This document shows, in pieces, positions 33,611-40,543 of a stretch of 40,543 nt of DNA. Location of the stretch: NCBI GenBank assembly GCA_015234045.1, contig JADFWU010000026.1:1-40543 (forward strand), given 5' to 3'. The number at the start of each line of letters is the position of its first letter. Position 1 is the first letter of the stretch. The position numbers and the translations under genes are program-made. Under the pieces are notes generated by a model. It worked only from the letters and a program-made list of their open reading frames with translations, ran no database searches and was not told the DNA's origin. The stretch comes from Magnetococcales bacterium (GTDB taxonomy: Bacteria; Pseudomonadota; Magnetococcia; Magnetococcales; JADFWU01).

Positions 33611-34397
33611 GTATCACCCCTGTATAAAAATAGATAATAGGTGCGGCGAATAAAAGACTGTCCAATCGATCCAACAGTCCACCATGTCCTGGAATCAGGT
33701 TACCCGAATCTTTAATCTTTACCACGCGCTTGATATACGACTCAGCCAAATCACCAATCTGTCCAAATGATGACGCAATCATGCTCAACGTAACAGCGTG
33801 CCAAAGCGGCATAGGCAACTCAAGAAAAACCGCTACACCAGTGCCGATGAGTGCGGCCATAAACAGGCCGCCTAACGTGCCCTCCCATGTCTTGTTTGGA
33901 CTGACACGCGGAGAAAATTTGTGCTTTCCAATGGCCTTACCAACAAAATAAGCACCGGAATCAGTAGACCATAGTATCGAAAAAATATAAATAATCCAAT
34001 CGCTTCCCTGTGCCACTTGAGCAACCATCAACAGCATGCTCAAAGGCAGTGCGATATAAAGCACGCCAAAGAAATGGACCAACATACCTGACAGTCCATC
34101 ATGATCAACAGCCCTGCCACTGGCAAGCTCTTGTAAAAAAAGCAGAAAAAACCAGCCAAACGGAATCAAAACAAGAGGAAAGGCGAAACCATAGCCTTGC
34201 AATAGTATCAATACGCCAGCCGCGACAGAGAGTATATAGCGCAGCGGTGCAATCGGCTTGAACAGACCATGCCACTCGTAGAGCAGCCCAGCGGATAGTG
34301 GAATGAGAACAAGCAGGTAGTGGAGCGGCTCGCCCTTGAGTAGCAATAATAAAACAAGCGGGACTAAAACAATTGTAGAGAGAATCCGGGTTAACAT
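33600..34397 (-). CDS. cdsA: Phosphatidate cytidylyltransferase
   Basis: A 265-residue inner-membrane enzyme making CDP-diacylglycerol for all phospholipids. It has about seven or eight membrane spans, beginning with ILSTIVLVPLVLLLLL. The family signature is complete near the C-terminus: SYIKRVVKIKDSGNLIPGHG followed by GLLDRLDS. Another conserved piece is STDSGAYFVGKAIGKHKFSPRVSPNKTWEG (described by position, about 145-175). It starts 13 bases after uppS and overlaps dxr. Confidence 0.96.
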   Translation of the reverse strand: MLTRILSTIVLVPLVLLLLLKGEPLHYLLVLIPLSAGLLYEWHGLFKPIAPLRYILSVAAGVLILLQGYGFAFPLVLIPFGWFFLLFLQELASGRAVDHDGLSGMLVHFFGVLYIALPLSMLLMVAQVAQGSDWIIYIFSILWSTDSGAYFVGKAIGKHKFSPRVSPNKTWEGTLGGLFMAALIGTGVAVFLELPMPLWHAVTLSMIASSFGQIGDLAESYIKRVVKIKDSGNLIPGHGGLLDRLDSLLFAAPIIYFYTGVILGQ

Positions 34398-34410
34398 CTA
34401 GCCCGGCCCG

Positions 34411-35151
34411 CTATTTGGTTGCGCCAAATCGGCGCTCCCGGCGGCTGAACTCTTCAATGGCCTGTATCATGTGAATTTTTTCAAACTCCGGCCAATAAAG
34501 ATTCATGAATACCAACTCCGTATAAGCCAACTGCCAAAGTAGAAAATTACTAATCCGATGATCACCACCGGTACGAATCAATAAATCAGGATCAGCTTGC
34601 CCGACAGTGGTGAGTTGATCAGCAAAAAGCGTTTCATCAATATCATCTGGATTCAATGTACCTTGAGCAACTTTGTGCGCCAGCTCACGCGCGGCATCCA
34701 CCAGCTCTAATCGACCACCATAATTCACAGCAATATTGAAATTAAGCCGCCTGAAATCCTTGGTAGTGGACTCCAACAGGTCGATGCCTTCCAGAATCTT
34801 GTCAGGCAGACCATCAAGCCGCCCTAATGCACGGAAACGGACTTCCTTTTCGACAAAATCTTCCATCTCTTTGCGCAGATGAAAAGAGAGCAGATTCATC
34901 AATGCACTCACCTCTTCAGCGGCGCGTTGCCAGTTTTCCGAAGAGAAGGTATAAACTGTCAGCGTTTCAATACCCAAATCCAGACAGGCACTGATGGTCC
35001 GACGCACTGATTTGACACCACGGCGGTGCCCTTCGAGGCTTGGAAGATGTCGCCTCTTTGCCCAACGCCGATTACCGTCCATGATAATCGCAACATGGCG
35101 CGGCATGCTTTCAGGCGGTACGTTGGGAATCCTTTGGACAGATCTGGTCAT
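34411..35151 (-). CDS. uppS: Isoprenyl transferase (undecaprenyl diphosphate synthase)
   Basis: A 246-residue cis-prenyltransferase making the C55 lipid carrier for peptidoglycan and O-antigen. The Asp of the first motif lies in VAIIMDGNRRWAKRR (about 20-34). Later motifs are FSSENWQRAAEEV near 69-81 and RTGGDHRISNFLLWQ near 193-207. The ATG is at 35151; no strong ribosome site is visible. It sits 164 bases after frr, the largest gap inside the supercluster. Confidence 0.96.
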   Translation of the reverse strand: MTRSVQRIPNVPPESMPRHVAIIMDGNRRWAKRRHLPSLEGHRRGVKSVRRTISACLDLGIETLTVYTFSSENWQRAAEEVSALMNLLSFHLRKEMEDFVEKEVRFRALGRLDGLPDKILEGIDLLESTTKDFRRLNFNIAVNYGGRLELVDAARELAHKVAQGTLNPDDIDETLFADQLTTVGQADPDLLIRTGGDHRISNFLLWQLAYTELVFMNLYWPEFEKIHMIQAIEEFSRRERRFGATK

Positions 35152-35279
35152 GACTCAGCTGATGGAAAAGGCATTAATGTGCGCAAGGCGCAGCTAAACG
35201 TGATGAATGGAAAAATGCCAACCACCACCCTTTGACCATGAGAATTGCCACAACCTGATCGGCCACTCTTCATGGGATG

Positions 35280-35300
35280 TCTGGAAAAACAGGTTCCAGA
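35280..35300 (-). promoter_or_regulatory. Hairpin in the frr-uppS gap
   Basis: TCTGGAA (35280-35286) pairs perfectly with 35294-35300 around a seven-base loop, just past the frr stop. No T run follows on the minus strand, so it may be an RNA-processing or attenuation site rather than a terminator. A uppS promoter in the rest of the gap is possible but not evident. Confidence 0.35.
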
Positions 35301-35315
35301 TTATTGTGGCCAATG

Positions 35316-35873
35316 TCAGACCTGCATGACATCCTTCTCTTTAGACTCAATAACGCCGTCAACCTCTTTGACATAGGTATCAGTCAGTTCTTGAACCGTT
35401 TTCTCATGAGTGCGGAGATCGTCCTGAGAGATCTCTTTATTCTTTTCAGCGCGTTTCAACTGATCCATACCATCACGACGAATGTTACGGACAGCGATTT
35501 TTGCCTGTTCGCCATACTTGTGAACAAGCTTGACCATCTCTTTCCGGCGCTCTTCGGTCAATTCTGGTAAAGGCACGCGCAGAACTTGGCCATCGTTGAG
35601 CGGATTCAAACCCAAATCCGATTCACGAATCGCCTTTTCAATTGCCGTCATTGTGCCTTTGTCCCAAGGCTGAACCGAGATCATCCGAGGTTCAGGAACA
35701 GAAAGCGTAGCGAGCTGATTGATGGCCATATCCTGACCATAGGCATTGACGATGATATTTTCCAGAATTGAAGTGGATGCACGACCAGTACGCACGCCAT
35801 TCATATCTTCCTGAAGCGCCCCTACGGCTTTTCCCATTCGACTTTTAAGATCTTTGAATAAAGCTACGTGCAT
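35316..35873 (-). CDS. frr: Ribosome recycling factor
   Basis: A 185-residue factor that, with EF-G, splits the post-termination ribosome. Family landmarks are [20 protein letters not shown] at the start, [31 protein letters not shown], then the domain I helix with [20 protein letters not shown] and [11 protein letters not shown]. Its length is exactly typical. The ATG overlaps the pyrH stop as TGATG. Confidence 0.98.
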   Translation of the reverse strand: MHVALFKDLKSRMGKAVGALQEDMNGVRTGRASTSILENIIVNAYGQDMAINQLATLSVPEPRMISVQPWDKGTMTAIEKAIRESDLGLNPLNDGQVLRVPLPELTEERRKEMVKLVHKYGEQAKIAVRNIRRDGMDQLKRAEKNKEISQDDLRTHEKTVQELTDTYVKEVDGVIESKEKDVMQV

Positions 35874-36625
35874 CAGTCCACCTCAATCAATGTTCCTTTA
35901 GTGATATCACCCTGAAGCACTTCTGTCAGATCTCCACGCTTCAGAATGGAAAAAACCAAAATAGGAATTTGGTTGCCCCGGCACATGGTCAACGCAGTCT
36001 GATCCAAAACCCGAAGCTCTCGTGATATTGCCTCACTCAGATCAATACGATCAAACCGTTTGGCAGTATCATTTTTTTCAGGATCAGAATCATAAACGCC
36101 GTCAACTTTAGTGCCCTTCATCAAAACATCCGCACCGATCTCAGCGGCTCTCAGAGCGGCTGCGGTATCGGTGGTGAAAAAGGGATTACCTGTGCCAGCT
36201 GCAAAGATGATAACACGGCCGGCTTCAAGATGTTCAATCGCATGACGCTGAATAAATGTCTCGGCAACCCGAGGCATCTCCAGTGCTGACATCACACGGG
36301 CTTGAACGCCTTCATTTTCCAGTCCGCCTTTCAAGGCCAACGCATTGATGACCGTGGCCATCATACCCATATTATCAGCGCTGGTGCGCTCCATGCCCAG
36401 CTCGCTGGCCAGGCCGGAGACACCGCGAAAGATATTGCCACCACCAACAACCAGGGCCAACTGTGTACCCAGTTTGCTGACAGCAGCAATCTCTTTGCAT
36501 AACGCTGACAGGAAACGGGGTTCAACCCCGTATTCCTGATCACCCATCAGGGCCTCGCCTGACAACTTCAGCAAGACCCGTTTATATGGAGCGCTTTTAT
36601 TACTAGAGTCTGACGCCATTATCAT
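35873..36625 (-). CDS. pyrH: UMP kinase
   Basis: A 250-residue amino-acid-kinase-fold enzyme converting UMP to UDP. Motifs are [19 protein letters not shown], the nucleotide site GGGNIFRG and [51 protein letters not shown] and QIPILVFSI. The start overlaps the tsf stop by four bases (ATGA); an ATG two codons later is also possible. It is part of rpsB-tsf-pyrH-frr, one of the most conserved bacterial gene orders. Confidence 0.98.
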   Translation of the reverse strand: MIMASDSSNKSAPYKRVLLKLSGEALMGDQEYGVEPRFLSALCKEIAAVSKLGTQLALVVGGGNIFRGVSGLASELGMERTSADNMGMMATVINALALKGGLENEGVQARVMSALEMPRVAETFIQRHAIEHLEAGRVIIFAAGTGNPFFTTDTAAALRAAEIGADVLMKGTKVDGVYDSDPEKNDTAKRFDRIDLSEAISRELRVLDQTALTMCRGNQIPILVFSILKRGDLTEVLQGDITKGTLIEVD

Positions 36626-37536
36626 CCCTGATTGATTTGCGCGTTGACTTCATCAGCAAAATTTTCCTGCTTTTTCTCGATACCTTCACCCAAAGCCAGA
36701 CGGGAAAAAGCAACGATCTTCACAGGGCTTCCAATGGATTTAGCTGCCGCAGCAACCGCCTTGGAAACGGAAGTATCCTGATCCATCACAAAGGCTTGGT
36801 CCACCAAACAGTTCTCATTGTAGAACTTGTTAATGCGGCCCATAACCATTTTTTCGATGATATTATCAGGCTTGCCGGAAGATTTAGCCTGTTCGGTAAG
36901 CACAGCCTTTTCCCGTTCAAGATCCGCAGCAGGTACAGCCGTACGATCCAGATAGGAGGGATTAGCCGCTGCCACATGCATGGCAACTTTCTTACCCAGT
37001 TCCTCCAATGCCGCGGTGTCGCCATCACTTTCAAGAGCGACCATGGAACCAATTTTACCACCCATATGGATGTAGGTTACCACAGCACCCTTTTCGATGT
37101 TGAGCACTTCGACACGACGCACAGCCATGTTCTCGCCGATGGTGGCGATCTGGTTGGGCACTTCGTCTGCCAGAGTCCGACCGGTCTCGGGATAGGTCAG
37201 AGCCAACAGTGCGTCGATATCAGCGGGTCCATTCTCCAACGCCAATGCCAATGTGTTATTGGCAAACGCGGTAAACTTCTCATTTTTCGCGGCAAAGTCA
37301 GTTTCGGTATTGACTTCAAGCAGTACACCGCGTGTTGCGGTGGTGTCAGCCATTACCCGACCTTCAGCAGCGATACGCCCCGATTTTTTCGACGCAGAGG
37401 CGATACCCTTTTTCCGCAGCCAATCAACAGCGGCTTCCATGTCACCGTTATTTTCGGTGAGGGCTTTTTTACAATCCATCATGCCTGCGCCGGTTTTATC
37501 CCGGAGCTCTTTTACCAATTTTGCAGTTACTGCCAT
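36622..37536 (-). CDS. tsf: Elongation factor Ts
   Basis: A 304-residue guanine-nucleotide exchange factor for EF-Tu. The N-terminal UBA-like domain is VKELRDKTGAGMMDCKKALT followed by AVDWLRKKGIASASKK. The core contains ETDFAAKNEKF and the conserved HVAAANPSYL, and then the coiled-coil and C-terminal segments. The length is normal. It starts 11 bases after the rpsB stop. Confidence 0.98.
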   Translation of the reverse strand: MAVTAKLVKELRDKTGAGMMDCKKALTENNGDMEAAVDWLRKKGIASASKKSGRIAAEGRVMADTTATRGVLLEVNTETDFAAKNEKFTAFANNTLALALENGPADIDALLALTYPETGRTLADEVPNQIATIGENMAVRRVEVLNIEKGAVVTYIHMGGKIGSMVALESDGDTAALEELGKKVAMHVAAANPSYLDRTAVPAADLEREKAVLTEQAKSSGKPDNIIEKMVMGRINKFYNENCLVDQAFVMDQDTSVSKAVAAAAKSIGSPVKIVAFSRLALGEGIEKKQENFADEVNAQINQG

Positions 37537-37547
37537 GATTGAAATCC

Positions 37548-38315
37548 TTACTCCTCAACCGCGATCATCAACTCATCGTCAGCGCTTACACCACCGACCA
37601 TTTCCGCACCATCAGCACCACTGCGTTGACGCTCAATCTGGACACCATCCAGAGCGGCATCAGCAACTTTGCTGAGAAACAGGCTCAATGAGCGAATCGC
37701 ATCATCATTGCCCGGCACAACCCAATCAATAGGGTCAGGATCACAGTTGGTATCCACCAAAGCGATCACAGGAATACCCAGTTTGCGGGCTTCATTGACG
37801 GCCAGATTTTCTTTTTTAGTATCCACAACCACCATGGCGGAGGGCAGATTACTCATCTCTTTGATACCACCAAGGGAGCGTTCCATTTTCATACGGGAAC
37901 GTTCCAAGCCCTGGACCTCTTTTTTGGTCAGTGCTTCGTAGGTGCCATCAGTCTGCATCCGTTCGATCTCTTTCAAGCGACGGATGGAGCCTTGGATGGT
38001 CTGCCAGTTGGTGAGTGTGCCACCAAGCCAGCGATGATTCACAAAAGGTTGGCCTGAGCGTTTGGCTTCTTGAGCGATAAGATCAACCGACTGCCGCTTG
38101 GTTCCAACAAACATGACACTACCCCCTTCGGCAGTGATGTTGCGGATTGCGGTACAGGCATCACGAAACATGGTGACGCTTTTTTGCAGATTGATAATAT
38201 GAACGCCGTTACGGGCCGAATGGATGTAACGTTTCATTTTGGGGTTCCAACGTTTGGTCTGGTGACCAAAGTGGAAGCCAGCTTCCAGCAATTCCCGGAT
38301 GGAGTACGTAGCCAT
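37548..38315 (-). CDS. rpsB: 30S ribosomal protein S2
   Basis: A 255-residue ribosomal protein. Conserved parts are [80 protein letters not shown] and the Asp-rich [26 protein letters not shown] lies before the ATG at 38315. It is the first gene of the long minus-strand supercluster, and the promoter should lie in the 200 bases upstream. Confidence 0.99.
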   Translation of the reverse strand: MATYSIRELLEAGFHFGHQTKRWNPKMKRYIHSARNGVHIINLQKSVTMFRDACTAIRNITAEGGSVMFVGTKRQSVDLIAQEAKRSGQPFVNHRWLGGTLTNWQTIQGSIRRLKEIERMQTDGTYEALTKKEVQGLERSRMKMERSLGGIKEMSNLPSAMVVVDTKKENLAVNEARKLGIPVIALVDTNCDPDPIDWVVPGNDDAIRSLSLFLSKVADAALDGVQIERQRSGADGAEMVGGVSADDELMIAVEE

Positions 38316-38420
38316 CGGATCTCCTTGATTCGATTTCGGTTATACGTCCGCCGAACACATTGTATGTCCTCCAACCTCGAAAGGCACCGGGAGGACTGCG
38401 CAACGACGTGTGGGTTATAT

Positions 38421-38441
38421 GAAACAGGTCAATCCTGTTTC
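38421..38441 (-). promoter_or_regulatory. Hairpin in the rpsB upstream region
   Basis: GAAACAGG (38421-38428) pairs perfectly with 38434-38441 around a five-base loop, 106 bases before the rpsB ATG. rpsB leaders are often autoregulated by S2, and this hairpin could be part of such a leader. I cannot match it to a known leader family. Confidence 0.3.
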
Positions 38442-38518
38442 ACAGTGAGATTAAACAAGGCTTTGTAACACCCCAGCCGCTGGCAATCAAGTTACCAGAA
38501 CAGCGTAGCGTGTATTAA

Positions 38519-39136
38519 TCACCCTTGGAAGATGGACGGATCGCCAACACCTTCACGCAGTACAACCGGGCTTTCGCCAGTCAGGTCAACCACGGTAGAA
38601 GGATTTGAGGGCAAGACACCGCCATCAATGATCATATCCACCTGAGTTTCCACCATCTCACGAATTTTCTCAGGATCAGACTCAATTTGCTGACCTGGTA
38701 AACGGAAAGAAGTGGAAAGAACGGGTTTGCCAAATGCTTTGAGCAAGTCAAGGCAGATTGGATGATCAGGAATACGCAAACCAATGGTCTCACGCTTGGG
38801 AAGAATGGACTTGGGCACTTCCCGAGACGCTTTGAGAACAAAGGTGTACGGACCCGGCAAAAAGCGTTTGATCAAACGATAGGTCGGATTGTCCACACGC
38901 GCATAAGTGGAGATGTCCGACAGATCGGCACATAGGATGGAAAGTTGATGGCTGCTTTTCAGCTCTTTGAGACGGACGATCCGCTCTACGCCTTTCCTGT
39001 TGAAGATGCTGCACCCCAAACCGTAGTTCGTATCGGTTGGGTAGACCATGATCCCGTCTTCCTCCAATATGGCAGCTGCCTTGTCGATAAGGCGCTTCTG
39101 GGGATTTTCAGGATGGATTTTAAAATACTGGCCCAT
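38519..39136 (-). CDS. yciO: YciO-type TsaC/Sua5 family protein
   Basis: A 205-residue YrdC-domain protein. Its opening (MGQYFKIHPENPQKRLIDKA), VYPTDTNYGLGC and its length match E. coli YciO closely. The ending is VVDLTGESPVVLREGVGDPS. TsaC makes threonylcarbamoyl-AMP for tRNA t6A37; YciO is a paralogue with weak or uncertain activity. The Lys-Arg-Ser/Asn substrate motifs are only partly kept (RLKELKSSHQLSILCADLSD). AGGGAG six bases before the ATG at 39136 decides the start. It is likely a single gene on the minus strand, ending about 200 bases before rpsB. Confidence 0.9.
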   Translation of the reverse strand: MGQYFKIHPENPQKRLIDKAAAILEEDGIMVYPTDTNYGLGCSIFNRKGVERIVRLKELKSSHQLSILCADLSDISTYARVDNPTYRLIKRFLPGPYTFVLKASREVPKSILPKRETIGLRIPDHPICLDLLKAFGKPVLSTSFRLPGQQIESDPEKIREMVETQVDMIIDGGVLPSNPSTVVDLTGESPVVLREGVGDPSIFQG

Positions 39137-39286
39137 GGTGGCTCCCTGCTCGGTTTTTGTTGAAACAGTAGCATAATAATGGTTGAATCCAAGGTCTGTT
39201 TAGACTCAAATGAGGCATTCAGACCACGAAGCCCTTTAACTTGTCATAAGAACGCCCTGAAAAAAAGGGCAATTAAAGGAAAAATA

Positions 39287-40543
39287 ATGCCTAACTTCCG
39301 TTCTCGTACTTCTACCCATGGCCGAAATATGGCTGGAGCCCGTGCTTTATGGCGTGCTACGGGGGTTAAGGAAGGCGATTTTGGCAAACCAATTATTGCT
39401 GTTGCCAACTCCTTTACCCAGTTCGTTCCCGGCCATGTTCACCTGAAAGATATCGGTCAGCTTGTTGTTCGAGCCATCGAAGAGGCCGGTGGTATTGCCA
39501 AAGAGTTTAACACCATTGCCGTGGATGATGGTATCGCCATGGGCCATGGTGGCATGCTCTACTCCCTACCCTCGCGGGAACTGATTGCCGACAGTGTGGA
39601 GTATATGGTCAACGCCCATACTGCGGATGCGTTGGTCTGTATTTCAAACTGCGACAAGATTACACCGGGCATGTTGATGGCGGCCTTGCGGCTCAATATT
39701 CCGGCTATCTTTGTTTCCGGTGGTCCTATGGAAGCCGGAAAAGTGGTGATGAATGATCAAACCATCAAACTTGATCTCATTGATCCCATGATCAAAGCGG
39801 GTGACAGTTCTGTCTCTGATGCTGATTTGGATAAATATGAGCGCTCTGCTTGTCCGACATGCGGTTCCTGCTCCGGGCTGTTTACGGCCAACTCCATGAA
39901 CTGCCTTACCGAAGCATTAGGATTGGCTCTGCCTGGTAACGGTACGTTGGTAGCGACTCATTCGGCTCGTAAAGAGTTATTTCTCGAGGCGGCCAGCCGG
40001 ATTGTTGATCTGTGCCAGCGCTATTACGAGAAAGGCGACACAACGGTACTACCGCGCAGTATCGCCACCTTTGAAGCTTTTGAGAACGCCATGTGTTTGG
40101 ATATTGCCATGGGCGGATCAACCAACACGATTTTGCATCTGTTGGCAGCGGCACAGGAAGGTGAAGTCGATTTCTCCATGTCAGATATCGACAAACTATC
40201 ACGCAAAGTGCCATGCATTTGTAAAGTTGCGCCGTCTACCAATAAATTTCACATGGAAGATGTGCATCGTGCAGGCGGTATCGCCTCTATCCTTGCTGAA
40301 TTGAATCGGGCTGGCATGCTGCACACCCAGTGCCATACGGTCCATGAGGCCACTATGGGCGATTTTGTCGCCAACTGGGATATCGCTGGTAAAAATCCTT
40401 CCGAAGCGGCTAAAAAGCGTTTCCTGGCCGCGCCTGGTGGTGTTCCTACTCAGGAAGCATTCAGTCAATCTCGAGAATGGGATAGCCTGGATATCGACCG
40501 TACTGAAGGGTGTATCCGTACCAAACAGAGTGCCTACTCTCAG
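39287..40543 (+). CDS. ilvD: Dihydroxy-acid dehydratase (3' truncated by the window)
   Basis: The first 419 codons of an Fe-S dehydratase of about 610 residues in branched-chain amino acid synthesis. The frame is open from the ATG at 39287 to the last base, so the stop lies outside. It begins [20 protein letters not shown]. Motifs are [55 protein letters not shown] (first cluster Cys), [18 protein letters not shown] (second cluster Cys) and [20 protein letters not shown] lies seven bases before the ATG. The long IlvD/Edd form without a shift is evident; Edd is excluded by the N-terminus. Confidence 0.96.
   Translation, partial: MPNFRSRTSTHGRNMAGARALWRATGVKEGDFGKPIIAVANSFTQFVPGHVHLKDIGQLVVRAIEEAGGIAKEFNTIAVDDGIAMGHGGMLYSLPSRELIADSVEYMVNAHTADALVCISNCDKITPGMLMAALRLNIPAIFVSGGPMEAGKVVMNDQTIKLDLIDPMIKAGDSSVSDADLDKYERSACPTCGSCSGLFTANSMNCLTEALGLALPGNGTLVATHSARKELFLEAASRIVDLCQRYYEKGDTTVLPRSIATFEAFENAMCLDIAMGGSTNTILHLLAAAQEGEVDFSMSDIDKLSRKVPCICKVAPSTNKFHMEDVHRAGGIASILAELNRAGMLHTQCHTVHEATMGDFVANWDIAGKNPSEAAKKRFLAAPGGVPTQEAFSQSREWDSLDIDRTEGCIRTKQSAYSQ

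Noticed and set aside
36637-37542. A 301-codon plus-strand frame
   Set aside because: It lies entirely antisense to tsf, which has full family conservation; it is a shadow frame.
39254-39270. A small hairpin (GCCCT...AGGGC) just before ilvD as an attenuator
   Set aside because: The stem is five base pairs, and there is no leader peptide or competing structure, so an attenuator is not supported.

Overview
This window looks like chromosome from a Gram-negative proteobacterium, probably an alphaproteobacterium or a close relative such as the magnetotactic Magnetococcales. That placement is inference. It rests on a GapR-family (DUF2312) protein, LpxI rather than LpxH in lipid A synthesis, a DsrL-like fragment suggesting sulfur metabolism, and an anchorless type E succinate dehydrogenase. 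Coding density is high. No rRNA, tRNA, CRISPR array, insertion sequence or prophage was recognised.

Layout. The left edge (1-2010, + strand) holds the 3' end of a DsrL-like flavoprotein, a CopD-like membrane protein, hspQ and a small orphan protein. The first 45 bases are an exact inverted copy of 801-845 and look like an assembly or amplification artefact. Next, on the minus strand, come a large chemoreceptor with an HBM-like sensor (2109-4268) and an AT-rich 480-base gap with phased repeats. The sdhA-sdhB-sdhE operon follows (8357 down to 4751). Divergent from sdhA, on the plus strand, runs leuS-lptE-holA (8740-12866).

The middle (13035-23931) is the accessory part. It contains a tiny HTH protein, a tandem-domain universal stress protein, a DASS/SLC13 anion transporter, gapR, a 564-residue cytoplasmic coiled-coil protein with a CheZ/MCP-like motif, htpG with a heat-shock-type promoter, a translationally coupled pair made of a winged-helix-like protein and an ORC/Cdc6-like AAA+ ATPase, and thioredoxin. 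The coupled pair is the best candidate for an undescribed system.

The right part (24104-38315, all minus strand) is the classical envelope and translation supercluster, transcribed rpsB-tsf-pyrH-frr-uppS-cdsA-dxr-rseP-bamA-ompH-fabZ-lpxA-lpxI-(Gfo/Idh/MocA)-lpxB. It links ribosome assembly and recycling, UMP kinase, isoprenoid, phospholipid and lipid A synthesis, and outer-membrane assembly. lpxD is absent from its usual place between ompH and fabZ. Beyond it lie yciO (minus) and the 5' two-thirds of ilvD (plus), cut by the window end.

Many start codons were moved from the longest open frame to an internal codon because a Shine-Dalgarno sequence decides it; each case is stated.
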